A stretch of DNA of 64,000 nt from Spongilla lacustris (lineage: Eukaryota > Porifera > Demospongiae > Spongillida > Spongillidae): the NCBI GenBank assembly GCA_949361645.1, contig OX442417.1:4201319-4265318 (forward strand). The letters run 5' to 3'. The translations under genes were made by a program, and so were the position numbers. Below are positions 25,600 to 39,100 of this stretch, one piece after another. Position 1 is the stretch's first letter. Each line of letters starts with the position of its first letter. The notes beneath the pieces were generated by a model. The model was not told the origin of the DNA, did no database searches, and was given only the letters and a program-made list of their open reading frames with translations.

Positions 25600-27040
25600 T
25601 TATTTGTGCTTGTCAGTTACCTGCATGCTTGCATGTGTCTTATATATACACATGCATGCATGTATATGCATCGATCATTGTCCATGCTAGGTGTATACTG
25701 TCTAACTGACTGTAGAACTGCATGATGATGCACAAAAGGCAATAGCAACTGACGTATAGTGCATCTTGTATGAATAAAAACCCAGATAATTGGTTTGAAA
25801 ATTCATGTACACTGCATATAAAAAGTATAAGATTGTATAATCATTCCATGCAATACATACCGGCGTATTTAGCTATATACATGTATAGTATAGCTAACTA
25901 CTCTATGCCGGAGTACTCGCTCTTATTATAAGCAATGTACTGGCATTGAAGACTTTAGAGTTAGGTTTAACATACTATAGCCGGCTGTGACACTCCGGCA
26001 GGTGCACTGATATGATGCATATATCAGTATCCTATCTTGATATGGCTGTTCTTTTTATGTTTGTGTACTTCAGTTTATTCAGCTGTGCATCTTCTAGTAT
26101 AAGACCTCTAAGAGAAGAGGTATATCGATCGAGGCAACTGCAAATCACTTTCATTTCTGATTTGACTCGAACTGCATGCATGCATGGGTTAATAGTGATT
26201 CACCTAATGTATATTTATATACAGACCATATACTATGATTATTGACACAATAAACATATAATGTTTATGCTTGTGTATTAGAAAGGGATTGATGTTTTAG
26301 TGAAAACATGTATTGAGGAGCGGAAATTAGTTTCTGAGTTCGAGAGACGAATAATTACTACGCGTTATACTGATAACTTTTCAACTGTTCACGTAGCTTC
26401 GCATGCATGTATGTATTGTGTTATAGACCGATGTCAGCACTAACATCACAGCAAAGAGAAGGAGCTCTGCCGTTAGTGAATGCATGCATCTGTAGTGCAT
26501 CTAGGCTATAGGCCTATTTCTGATCCGTCAGTGCAGGTTGATGACGTCCACCAAGACATGTACATTAGCTGCATGGAGGACGTGATTATAAATGTAAATT
26601 GTACATATTTTGGTAACCACAGCGTGTACCGGTGTCTCATGCAGTCACGTCTTGAGATGTTTACCTGCCCCGCCCCCGATATAGTTACAGGTATGAACAA
26701 TCGAATATCAGCACGCACTGATTGGTTATCTCGTGAGAGATTTTGTTACTAACACAACATGGTAATCCAGGTGCATGTCAAATAGATTCTCCCGATCACT
26801 TGTGCGAAGCGCGCGTTTTTAAATTAGTGAACCGCCATTTCATTTTCCAACTCAACGAGGATTAAGTGACAGCCATACTGTTCGAAAGCAAATATTCACG
26901 TCATAATAAATATATCATATGTACAAACTAAACGTCTATTAACTGGAGAAAATCGGCTGGGAAGGAGGAGGAACGAAGGCAGAGTCTGAAAATTTCTTCT
27001 TGAACATTTATGCATTCATGGGAGGCAACAGGAACTGTGG
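25600..27040. other. Intergenic stretch without recognisable gene
   Basis: AT-rich, with frequent CATGCATG and TACATGTA words and short frames only. The 77- and 90-residue frames at 26012 and 26480 show no motif I can support. Confidence 0.5.
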
Positions 27041-27047
27041 AACACTG

Positions 27048-29700
27048 TGACTCAAGTAACGGTAACGCCTACTTCTGGTCACGCCATTCTCAGGGGGTAG
27101 TCACACCACATAGATCCGTCCAAATTGGTGTATCAAATATGAAGTGTACCTGAGATGGGTCAATATAAGTGGATTCTGTGTGGAAGAGTATGGCTCACGT
27201 GACGGTAACGCCCACTTCCGGTCACGCCATCCCCAGGGGGTAGTCACACCACATACACCTGTCCAAATTGGTGTATCAAATATGAAGTGTACCTGAGATG
27301 GGTCAATATAAGTGGATTCTGTGTGGAAGAGTATGGCTCACGTGACGGTAACGCCCACTTCCGGTCACGCCATCCCCAGGGGGTAGTCACACCACATACA
27401 TCTGTCCAAATTGGTGTATTAAATATGAAGTGTACCTGAAATAGGTCAATATAAGTGGATTCTGTGTGGTAGAGTATGGCTCACGTGACGGTAACGCCCA
27501 CTTCCGGTCACGCCATCCCCAGGGGGTAGTCACACCACATACATCTGTCAAAGTTGGTGTATTAAATATGAAGTGTACTTGAGATAGGTCAATATAAGTG
27601 GATTCTGTGTGGTAGAGTATGGCTCACGTGACGGTAACGCCCACTTCCGGTCACGCCATCCCCAGGGGGTAGTCACACCACATACATCTGTCAAAGTTGG
27701 TGTATTAAATATGAAGTGTACCTGAAATAGGTCAATATAAGTGGATTCTGTGTGGTAGAGTATGGCTCACGTGACGGTAACGCCCACTTCCGGTCACGCC
27801 ATCCCCAGGGGGTAGTCACACCACATACATCTGTCAAAGTTGGTGTATTAAATATGAAGTGTACTTGAGATAGGTCAATATAAGTGGATTCTGTGTGGTA
27901 GAGTATGGCTCACGTGACGGTAACGCCCACTTCCAGTCACGCCATCCCCAGGGGGTAGTCACATTACATACATCTGTCAAAGTTGGTGTATTAAATATGA
28001 AGTGTACCTGAAATAGGTCAATATAAGTGGATTCTGTGTGGAAGAGTATGGCTCACGTGACGGTAACGCCCACTTCCGGTCACGCCATCCCCAGGGGGTA
28101 GTCACACCACATACATCTGTCAAAGTTGGTGTATTAAAAATGAAGTGTACCTGAAATAGGTCAATATAAGTGGATTCTGTGTGGTAGAGTATGGCTCACG
28201 TGACGGTAACGCCCACTTCCGGTCACGCCATCCCCAGGGGGTAGTCACACCACATACATCTGTCAAAGTTGGTGTATTAAATATGAAGTGTACCTGAAAT
28301 AGGTCAATATAAGTGGATTCTGTGTGGAAGAGTATGGCTCACGTGACGGTAACGCCCACTTCCGGTCACGCCATCCCCAGGGGGTAGTCACACTACATAC
28401 ATCTGTCCAAATTGGTGTATTAAATATGAAGTGTACCTGAAATAGGTCAATATAAGTGGATTCTGTGTGGTAGAGTATGGCTCACGTGACGGTAACGCCC
28501 ACTTCCGGTCACGCCATCCCCAGGGGGTAGTCACACCACATACATCTGTCAAAGTTGGTGTATTAAATATGAAGTGTACTTGAGATAGGTCAATATAAGT
28601 GGATTCTGTGTGGTAGAGTATGGCTCACGTGACGGTAACGCCCACTTCCAGTCACGCCATCCCCAGGGGGTAGTCACATTACATACATCTGTCAAAGTTG
28701 GTGTATTAAATATGAAGTGTACCTGAAATAGGTCAATATAAGTGGATTCTGTGTGGAAGAGTATGGCTCACGTGACGGTAACGCCCACTTCCGGTCACGC
28801 CATCCCCAGGGGGTAGTCACACCACATACATCTGTCAAAGTTGGTGTATTAAAAATGAAGTGTACCTGAAATAGGTCAATATAAGTGGATTCTGTGTGGT
28901 AGAGTATGGCTCACGTGACGGTAACGCCCACTTCCGGTCACACCATCCCCAGGGGGTAGTCACACCACATATATCTGTCAAAGTTGGTGTATTAAATATG
29001 AAGTGTTCTTGAGATAGGTCAATATAAGTGGATTCTGTGTGGTAGAGTATGGCTCACGTGACGGTAACACCCACTTCCGGTCACGCCATCCCCAGGGGGT
29101 AGTCACACCACATACATCTGTCCAAATTGGTGTATTAAATATGAAGTGTACCTGAAATAGGTCAATATAATGGATTCTGTGTGGTAGAGTATGGCTCACT
29201 TGACGGTAACGCCCACTTCCGGTCACGCCATCCCCAGGGGGTAGTCACACCACATACATCTGTCCAAATTGGTGTATTAAATATGAAGTGTACCTGAAAT
29301 AGGTCAATATAAGTGGATTCTGTGTGGTAGAGTATGGCTCACGTGACGGTAACGCCCACTTCCGGTCACACCATCCCCAGGGGGTAGTCACACCACATAC
29401 ATCTGTCAAAGTTGGTGTATTAAATATGAAGTGTACCTGAAATAGGTCATTATAAGTGGATTCTGTGTGGTAGAGTATGGCTCACGTGACGGTAACGCCC
29501 ACTTCCGGTCACGCTATCCTCAGGGGGTAGTCACACCACATACATCTGTCCAAATTGGTGTATCAAATATGAAGTGTACCTGAGATAGGTAATAAAAGTG
29601 GATTCTGTGTGAAAGAGTATGGATCACATGATGGTAACACCCACCTCCGGTCACGGTATTCTCAGGGGGTAGTCACTCCATATAGACCTGAAATATCAGA
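27048..29700 (+). repeat. 143-bp satellite array, about 19 units
   Basis: Unit starts (TGGCTCACGTGACGG) fall at 27191, 27334, 27477, 27620 and so on with a 143-bp period to about 29622; the first and last units are degenerate. Each unit has a CACGTG E-box-like palindrome, a TTCCGGTCACGCCATC block and GGGGGTAGTCACACCACATA. Variants CTTCCAGTCACG with CACATTACATAC (27906 and 28621) and TTAAAAATGAAG (28049 and 28764) recur exactly 715 bp apart. That implies a five-unit higher-order repeat. Confidence 0.95.
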
Positions 29701-29869
29701 TAGGTCAATACGACGAGAACAACTTTGTTTTCAAGACTATGCAAGGGATTGTGGGTGGCCTCTGAACAACCTTATTCAGTATTTTTATCGTGAACTACTT
29801 GTTGCACTGCCTAATGTGCTGTCTTTATGAAAACTCTGTTATGTAGAGGTGGAGTGCCTAGGGATTGTG

Positions 29870-30045
29870 GGTGTGGACATGTGTGGAGTACCATGGGATT
29901 TTCACTTGTGGGTGTGCATGTACATGTGTGGGTTGTGGGTGTGTGTACATGTGTGTAGTGCCGTAGGATTGTGGGTGTTGTACATGTGTGTGATTGTGGG
30001 TGTGTACATGTGTGTGATTGTGGGTGTGTACGTGAGTGGAGTGCC
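29870..30045 (+). repeat. GT-rich degenerate minisatellite
   Basis: Iterations of GTGGGTGTGTACATGTGTGT with GATT spacers, about 25 bp each. The reading frames rich in CVHVC-like peptides are repeat artefacts. Confidence 0.75.
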
Positions 30046-30478
30046 TAGGCTTCCACTGCAACCATCGAGCGGGTACGCTTACGCTCAGCTGTGCTAATTT
30101 AGAGTGCGTAATTATAGATGACGACATACCTTCAAGTGCCGTTTAATACTTTGGTGAAATTTGCAAAGTAAGTAGACGTTTAGATAAATTCGGCGCAGTG
30201 TTGACAGAAGGCTGGCGTAGTTTTCCATTCATCGAGATTTGCAAATGCAAAGTGAGGACTCTTTCTGATATTACTTTCGTACCGATTATATGGAATTTTA
30301 TTACACGTATATTGTACGGCTATCTCACGTACGTTGACTATGCGCAATCATTTACATTACGGAACTTACGGATGCCCAAAACCACACGTTTCGTCTGTAA
30401 CACGCTAGCAACATGAAATACAGGATTTGCGACGATACGTATTCAGCCCACCGAAGCGCTGTGTAACGTACCTCTAAT

Positions 30479-32221
30479 TAACGCCATGAATTATCGATGA
30501 CTTTCAAAAAGCATGAAGAAATTTCCATGCATTGTTCAGATGGCATACCGTATACTGCCTAAATTGTACAGCCGAGCATGCATGCAAACAGCAGTTTATG
30601 TATTAATTTATAAAGTGATTCTTTTCTTGAAGATCATTATTATAAATCATCCAGGTGAAGGTGCATGGTCACGCTACGCTAGAGCCAAGGTGGAGGTGCA
30701 GAATATGGAAGTGGTGGAAAAGGATAGTGATGCGAGGTGGAAGATGGGATGCATGTGTTCACAAAAATAATAGCCTGAAATGTCTACTCTGGATAATAAT
30801 TATTATAGTATGTTTTGTATCTTTGGTTAAAAGATGATAATATTTATTAATTATAATCCAAACGTTGAAGGCTATCAATATTGAATGAATAACAATTTAA
30901 AAATACATTCAGTGTAAAACGTCCCATGGGAGAAGGTATACGTAGCCGGTTACTATGGTTATATGTCTGATGAAACCCCATTTCATGGATGGAACAAGTC
31001 ATCTGATAGCATCACTACTATACACAGTATGTCATCAATATGTTACTGCCCGATTCGAATTCACAACCTTTGACCCGCTTAGCATCCGGTCGACCGACTT
31101 CAAAACGGGCGGCCCCCTTTAAAGCGGGTCAGGTTGTGAATCGGGCAGTAATACATATACTGCATCAGTAGGGAGTGGTGCATGGTACAGTGGCATGTAT
31201 ATCAGCACAACTGTTGCATCATGGTTTAAAGTCACAAATGCAATATTTGAATGCAACGTGGTTTGTCGATATTTATTTCAAAATCAGGATTTGCTACACT
31301 TGAAAATTGCACATTCAAATATGGTCAAAGCATGTACGAGTTCTTTACACATCCTCAACAACATATATATTATCATTTCATAGCTGCAATGTACATGCTG
31401 ATTATTCGAACCACAAAATAATTAAAAAAACTGATTCAATTGTGAAATACATTCAATCCATACTAAGCATTGATGGATGCATCCAGTTTGTACATTATAA
31501 GATGCTAATGCTCTATTTACATATATATGCCTGCACTGACCTCAGTGCACACGGAAATGTGTAGAAATGCTACCTCCATGCCTTGACTAATTGTATAGCA
31601 TACCTGTTACCACAATCAGCAAACATTTAATGCCCACTGAGGAAAAGCCACAGCCAGTAAGCGGAAATGCGTCCGGAGTGATTAACGCAAAGGATATCTA
31701 TATAAGCAAACACATTTCAGCTGAACTAATGATCGTCTGCTGCCCTTGTGTTTTACCGCATCAATATTGGCAGTTCTCAATATCAGCAGCTAAACTTGGC
31801 TACAACAAAATGCTAGTACATGATATTGTACGTTAAAGTACTATGCCGTATACCCAGTCATTATACCACTGTATCTTCAATGTGGAAAATCATGCTCCTT
31901 TTAATGGAAATACCATGGTCAGTACATCCCTAGAGGAATCCTTTCGACATCACCCAATTGATGGAGGGACATTAGGTTGGTAATATACTGGCGAATGTGG
32001 GTAGGAGATATGGAATTCGGATCCTGACCATCGTGTACAGCTAGGAAAAGAAAACCGGCATTGACATGTTGAATGACGCTGGCATTCCGTATACTATTTC
32101 AACCGGAGCAATCCTTATCGCATAATGTATAGCACGGTAGCCATGCATGGTAATCACGATATTTTTTAAAAGTGTCACATGATTAGGTAGAATCCCACAG
32201 AGACGGGAACAAGGTACATTC
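30479..32221 (+). repeat. Duplicated locus, copy 1, second part (empty sites)
   Basis: Matches 42770-43577, 46014-46832 and 63258-63437 of copy 2 in order. It preserves the uninterrupted target sites of three insertions found in copy 2: TTCACAAC at 31060-31067, ACAAATG at 31234-31240 and GAAAAC at 32050-32055. Confidence 0.9.
31041..31155. mobile_element. Short TIR element (MITE), possibly Ginger-derived
   Basis: About 115 bp with inverted ends TGTTACTGCCCGATTC and GAATCGGGCAGTAATACA, followed inward by ACAACCT...AGGTTGT and ACCCGC...GCGGGT. The centre has GGTCGACC. The end sequence and inner words resemble the TIRs of the Ginger1-like element at 35813-40699 (TGTTACGGCCCAATTT, GGTCGACC). Confidence 0.65.
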
Positions 32222-34230
32222 CAATGTTACGCCACACCCACTAGTGGCTTTTGTACCGGAAAGGGTGGGGCACTGGGGATGCTATGTTTTCATGTTTATC
32301 TCAGTAGGCTAAAGCTCGGTCCAATATGTATAGTATATGTACATGTACTTTTTTTCTAACGATATCCGGATACGCGTTTACGGTACATCGTGGTTCTCCC
32401 AGTGACGTCACTAAACGATGAATTTTAACAGGCGCCATCTTGACAGAGTAGTATGCCTTTGTGGTGTGGGCTGTTCTAAAGTAATAATAACGGTACGGGA
32501 AAGCAGACTAGGTTTTATAAGCTACTTGCTATATTGGAACATTTAGACAGTAGGATGCGTGATTTAATGAAATGCACAATAGGCCTATGCATGGCTCATC
32601 GCTAAGACCTTACCACCTATGCTGTTGCACAAAACCAATTCGCACGTCTACGTTGCTTGTATACGGTGATCATTTCATTAAAGGTTAGCCTCTTAATGAG
32701 TTTTACTTACCATACACTTGCAAGTGGGCCTGCAAAGCTCAACGATGAATTAAATCCTGATTCCTGGCTGAGTGCCAACTCAGAACACGGGTCATTCTGA
32801 AGTTACAGTTCGAAACATATATATCGGATATAGGATAGGCTTCATACTGCCAATACATGTGTACATCTGCAATGAAACTGACGAACCCAGATAGATGGAA
32901 TGTTGTTGTTTTCAGGTACTGATTATGAAAGTAATGCAAATAAATTGCATGCAGCTGACATATATTGTAAGGGATACTTTTGTCAAACTCGATGCTCAAT
33001 GGATAATGTTTCATGCCAGACAGATATTTCAGCAAAGCATTATCTTACAGGCATGGAACTTGAGAATAATTGAAGAAGCATGAAGTTATACTATCAAGGA
33101 GTTGAAGATGGCTTTGGATAAAAAGAATACTGAGTTACTCAGCAATTTTTTGATGCATGGAGATGATGAGAAGAATGATCTACCATATCTACTATTAATA
33201 CTGGATTGCCAAACCATGCATATCACAAGCACTGCAGGACTTCATAAAATGCTTGGACAGGATATCCTCATCTTAGTAACTGATTTTGTGTATCATGAGG
33301 CTGAATGTTACACTGCAAGACCTATCAGATCAATTTGGCATACATCGCTCCTCAGAATCTCGTTAATACAGAACACACTGTCACCTTTGGTGTATTGGCC
33401 TGATCATGAGCAATTACAGGGAACCACACTTTGGTGTATTTGGCAAATTATGGAACTACAGTATAGATTGTTTTGAGAATTTATGGAGAGATCTTAAAGT
33501 CTAAAATTAGAGCCATGCAGAGCACTGACCTGGAGCTACTTATAAACACCAAAACATGCACAGCTCACAAGGTACTATCAGTTTCACTTCACAAGGATAT
33601 GGTGGACTGAAGAGCCAGTGATAAATTTGTTACAGAGAACAGCATGCATGCATGTGGGCTATACCTTTAAAATATAAGCTCCTACCATGCAGATGGTTGC
33701 ATAATGGTTGATAGAGGGTTTAATGGTGCTGATTGTGTTGGAATTGTGGGTGCTATAGTATTGTAATGCCTTAATTCATTTAATAAAGGAAAGTAACAAT
33801 TGTCACAAACTGAAGGGTTTCCAATGTTTGGATTATACAATTCTAAGAGTCAAAGCCACTCGTGACCATTTAGTGAAAGACCATGCATGCTACGTTGGAC
33901 AAGATTGTACATGAGTGCTGTGCCTTAACTATGTCCTTCTCTTGTACTATTGGATTAGATCAGTATGTTGACTATGTTCACGTTCACATAGCATTGATAT
34001 CAACAAGCATGTATATATTGACATGCATGCACAGACTTCAACCCAAACGTACAGGGCAGCAACACTTACCAACATAGGTGGATTAAATAACCACGATGCA
34101 GCTAGGAAAGATGCATAGATGGAGAGGGCTAAACCCAGAAGGCTTTATAGACACAAAGCAGGAGAAACCAACATAGACTGGTGAATAGGGCTGCCCAAAC
34201 AGTCTCTGATCTGACTGGGAGGCATACAAT
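32222..34230. other. Region without firm gene call
   Basis: A 124-residue frame at 33102-33476 and scattered short frames show no motif I recognise. The words CACCTTTGGTGTATTGGC and CACACTTTGGTGTATTTGGC occur about 50 bp apart near 33380-33440. CATGCATG words are frequent. Confidence 0.4.
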
Positions 34231-34234
34231 GTAA

Positions 34235-34930
34235 TGTCAACTAATCAGTTCGAAAGGCTTCAAAAGGAAACTGCAAGCCGGGAAATGTTTGCACTCCTTG
34301 GGGATAAAGTACCGGATAATTAATGGGAAAACGGGGTTTGCTGATGGCCATGAAAGGCCCGATGTGAAAACCCAAAGGCGCCATTTAGTAAACGTCATGA
34401 GTGAGCTGGGAAAAAAATCATTTCTGTACCTTAGTCCAATGACAGTTGAGCGGGCCGCAATGTGGGGAATACCACGGAAGGTTATTGAAGAAAGGATAAT
34501 GGAGGTTATAGAGAAGGAGAGGGGGCAAAGGTTCAGCTTAATGTGGATGACATTCCACAATGTAGTGCAATGGAATTTTTAAGGGAGGGTATAGAGCATG
34601 GTGGTGTGCAACATCAGTTACCATTGGGCATGGAGCGGAAGAAGCTTTGGATCTTCTAGCAAGATGAATCTATTTTAAAGGCATATGATGGAGCCAGGAT
34701 GAGATAGATGCCTCCAGATTTCATTGGACGGCTGCTGATCAAAGGAGAGGGCCCAGGCATCATGATAACAGCATTTGTAAATGAAAACATGCATCAGATG
34801 GCTGAAGTTGAGCAGCCAAGACATGGCAGCCATTAATGCTAAGAGAACCATTGAGGGAAAGCCCCCATGCAAGTACTTCACCCCTCACAAAGGTTGCTTC
34901 AAGGAAGGCCTAACCACCTCTTAATGGCAA
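34235..34930 (+). pseudogene. Relic of a DDE-type transposase
   Basis: The frame at 34289-34582 reads FADGHERPDVKTQRRHL, and after stops and frame changes there are QDESILKAYDG, PPDFIG and KGEGPGIMITAF. The ordered blocks DGHERxDV, (H/Q)DES and KGxGxGIM are familiar from a family of DDE-type transposases found in animals and fungi; I do not assign the superfamily. The aspartates of the second block are in the expected place. At least three stops interrupt it, and no terminal repeats were found. Confidence 0.5.
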
Positions 34931-35812
34931 CTTGAAACTCAGAGGGATCAAGATGAAGGTTGAGCCTTCGGGAAGGTGTGACAGATAGCCAAGCTGATGA
35001 GTGATTATTATAATTATGTCGTCCATAATAATATATGTACTGTCCTCATGCATACATCATATGTACCGGGATCTGAGCCGCGGAGCTTTTCACGCAGGAT
35101 ATTAGCGATCTCGAAATCGTTTAAAAACAAGCATTTCAGTTAATGTATTAAAATAATGTACTTTGTGCTTCAAACAGGCCTGCCCTACATTTATAACGTT
35201 ATATAGCCTATTAGCTAGATTTCTACACTTGCTGTTAACTATATATTAACTACATGTATACATGTCACTTATAGTTGCCTACATGTATATGGGCACTGAT
35301 AAATGTACGTTATGTGATGTATGGCATTATTCACTATGGATTGGATTACGCATTGGGCTATTGTCCTTCAATAACGCCCTTTTCTAAAATATCACGTCAT
35401 TGTAAAGCTATCAATCATATTAAAAATATTATTACCGTTATTCCAATTTATTGAAGGCAAATAAATGAAATTCTGCGCATGTGTTTGGTGAATTAGTCGA
35501 TCCTATATACAATAATAGATGTACATTTCCGTATCAGTTGATTGCATACTGCATGGTGTACGAAATCGCTTAAAAGCATACGGTACTATAATTACATTGT
35601 GTATTTATATGTACGCGATGTGAACTAATTTTATTCATCAACAGCTCCAAGGGGGGTGTCCGGACACCCTGGACTCGTATCCGCCTCCGCCTCTGCGTGC
35701 CAGGTGTACCGGCGGTGCCGGGGGGAAAATTGTCCCTCCTTGAACTCGTACTTGTACCTATATACATGTAGACGCGCGTCATTGTCTCTTCGACTCCATA
35801 AATATATATATA

Positions 35813-36060
35813 TGTTACGGCCCAATTTAAAACCTGACCCGTTTTAAAACGGGTCGCCCGTTTTAAAGCCGGTCGACCGGTTTTAAAGCCGGTCAACCGG
35901 TTCTAAAATGGGTCGACCGATTTTAAAACCAATATGCAAAACTGACCCGTTTTAAAGCGGGTTGACCGGTTTTAAAGCCGGTCACCCGGTTCTAAAATGG
36001 GTCGACCGATTTTAAAACCAATATGCAAAACTGACCCGTTTTAAAGCGGGTTGACCGGTT
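35813..36060. repeat. TIR zone of Ginger1-like element, left, with internal iterations
   Basis: Beyond the terminal 21 bp, a roughly 105-bp segment is repeated (ACTGACCCGTTTTAAAGCGGG...CCAATATGCAAA), each copy containing GGTCGACCG and CGGTTTTAAAGCCGG. The right end has the same words in fewer copies. Confidence 0.8.
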
Positions 36061-36188
36061 TTGAATGAGTTAATAGTGTATAGATTCAGAAAATTTAATG
36101 ATTTGGAAATAAATAGCATGCAGCAAATTAAAATAACGACGAGCGCACACAAAAAACAGATCTAAAAAGGCAAGTTCCTTGAGTACAT

Positions 36189-39100
36189 TTAACTATCCTT
36201 GCATGAATCACACATCCATGGTGTTGAAGGCGTGTTCCAAACATTTTCTGGTACAGCTATACACCCTTGATGGAACCATTCCTTGCAAACGTCGCATTCC
36301 ACCATGTTACCATCCTCTATGCTCCGACATGTACAGATGATTTCAAGTAGCTGTGTCTCCTTTACCATCTTCTTCCTTTTTAACATCTTACCATTAAAAG
36401 TTTCCATTTCATTTTGCATCAAGCAATGCAACACATGCTTTCTCATGTCAGTGTTAGAGAAGGTGATGTGTTGTGGATTATCTCCGGAACAGAGAGCTGC
36501 ACAAAATGCTAATGCATAAAGACCACAGTCATTGGCATTATTCTGCTTGTCGACATTGATGAAACGCAGGGTTACATTTGGTTCATGGGTCATAAGCAGT
36601 GCACATATCTGCTTTTGTGTGGTACTTGGTAGAGTGCAACACATGCTGTCATATATGTTGACTGTAGAGTAGGGACAACCATAGTAGATATGGTAAGCCA
36701 ATGGTTTCCACCAGAATTCAACACTTGCACAAACTCTTCTCCACCTACTATACAGCCCTGGAGTGCTGCGGCGAGTACTGTATTCTGGAGACCTGGTGTA
36801 CCATACTTGCTCTTTAGGAGGGTTTGCGCAGCATTTATGATGTTGTCATTCAACCAGGACTGGTTGTTTTCAAGAATAGATCTGAACAAAAAAGGATGAT
36901 ATAAATGTTTTATATAATCACCCACGTATTTTTACAATGTTACCTGTCTGCTTCATACAATTGAAATTCACCAAATTTCATCCAGAGCTTTGGCTTCCTT
37001 GAGGTGCATGTCTTCCTGCCTCCTCCAACTCAGACTCCACAGGATGTTCAGCAGTGTCTTCTGCAGATTCATCATGTTTCTCAAATTCTTCTCTTGCTTT
37101 GAAAACCCATTCACATAGAGTATCCACATCCGCATAATGAAGGAAGAGGTATTCATCTCCAAACAATTGCACAATGGTGGCGGGAATAGGCCTCATGTGC
37201 GTATTCCAGTACTGCAGCAATGGACCACACTGCAGGTAGCAGCCTTGGGAAAGTAATGGCATGGATGAAACAAAAGCATCAAACTGTGTATGTATATCTT
37301 CATTAACTATGACAAATCCCAAGGCTTGCACAAGCGATGGCTTTTTGTCAAAACTCCGAGAATGAAGCCAAAGTGATACGTGAGTGTTCACATACAGTCC
37401 ATACTCCGTTGAGTCATGAATGTATTTGGAAAGCTGCAGTGAAGGTTGGGTTGTGTTATTAAATACAACACATGCAAAAAACAATTACAGTTCACGATGC
37501 TTACATGTACATCTAAGTCTTCATCCTCTCTGCAACTGCGGTTATACATTGTACTGCCTGATCTCCATAAATCCAATCTCTGTGATGAGAGCAGTTCATC
37601 TTTCAGTTCCTTACTACCTAAAAAGTCATTTATATCATCACATACAAATGAGATACTGCATGTAATGCACAATTTTGCGTTTAGACTTACCTTGAATATG
37701 GGCGCAAAATTTGATCCAAGGGCCAAAATCTACATCACAAATGGCAGTGTGAACATCTTCAATAATCTTGCGAGTTACACTGCTGAAAATTTTTTGGTAC
37801 ATGGTACATTTTGATCAATTTAAATTTAAACAAAAAAGAAACGTACGTTGTACAGTTTGAACATGGTGACGATTTGTGGCAGTAGGTGCTACAGCTTATA
37901 TTTTTCCTTACACACTGACACTTGCGATTTAGGCAGCCGGTCGTACACTTGCAAGCATTGATCACAAAATGATTCCAAGGTGCTTGTTTCCTAGCTGCTT
38001 CTTTTAATGAGATAAAAGGCTGATTTTGCCAATTCTCTACTTCGCACATTCCAGATCCGTTGTATTTCTCGAGTTCTCCAGCAGTGTAGCAGACATTCAA
38101 AACTCCATGTTGGCATCTGAAGTTGAACACATAGGATGATGAATTCACAAAGTAACTCGCAAAAGTAACACAATTGAAAACAATATACCTCAATCTGTAA
38201 AGGCTCTGGTCTCCTCCGACAATTTCAACAACAACACAAGGCAGGCGAGATAGGTCGGAACTGGCTCGATCAATACGAGGAATTCTGACTGACACACTTT
38301 CACCAATCACAAATGACAATGTCCTGTGTTGTTTGTTGTATCTTTCTGCCATCTTCTTAGCAGAAGTAAGGTACTTTTTGTCAGCTTTGATTCTGATCTA
38401 TAAGAATGAAAACAAACATCACGCTAAATCTGATCAAAATCAAAAAACAGTCAATAATTTTTAACCTCTTTATGCTTCAGCAAAGTGGAAAGTGCATTTT
38501 CTCGTACGCTATTCCTGTGATCCCCATTTGACTTGACTTCATCTATAGCAGATTCGTCATTCTCTTCAAGTAGCTCTCTTTCAATTGTTTCACTTTCTGC
38601 CATCAGCATGCTGGGTGTCCTTGGCTCCATTGACTACATTCTTTGTCACAGACACTTGATGTGAAGAGCTCTTTGAGCACTGGGCATCCTCTGCACCTAT
38701 CTTTGCTTCCTCTTCTGTTGGAAATGCTTGCTGATGCGCTGGGCTCATGACTGTTGCTTGCTTCGCTTCTGATGAAAAACCAACATCAATCCCTTCATCG
38801 GCCAAGTCTTCCTCTAACACAATTGCACTTTGCTGTGTTGGGAAGATGATACTTCGGGCTTTTTGACCAAACACAAGTTCATATGGAGATGCTCCTGTAG
38901 TATCATGCACTTGGGTATTCATAGCATCTATAAGGAAAAAACAACTTTTAACTTATATGAATTCTAATATACAAAACCAACTTACAAACTATACGTGGTA
39001 GCCAATCACTCCAAGGTGGTGTCTTCATACCACTCGCACTGATTTCGGCTGCCATCTTTTTGTGCAGGGTTTGATGGGCTCTTTCAACTAATCCTTGGCT

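Larger units (their letters stand above)
23733..30478. other. 6.7-kb block present in copy 1 and absent from copy 2
   Basis: The flanks CACCTAAC and ACGCCATGAATTA, which are about 6.7 kb apart here, lie only about 20 bp apart at 42750-42770. The block contains an (ATT) run near 24045, hairpins, a two-copy tandem duplication, the 143-bp satellite array and a GT-rich minisatellite. I recognise no protein gene in it. It could be an insertion in copy 1 or a deletion in copy 2. Confidence 0.7.

Noticed and set aside
27048..29700. CRISPR-like array
   Set aside because: Whole 143-bp units repeat without unique spacers, and the context is an animal genome.
29849..30127. CGVxMCVxV and HVHTHNHTH-like frames
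   Set aside because: Both strands are open over a GT-rich minisatellite.
33102..33476. 124-residue plus-strand frame
   Set aside because: No recognisable motif, no splice or promoter support, and neighbouring sequence looks like decayed repeat DNA.
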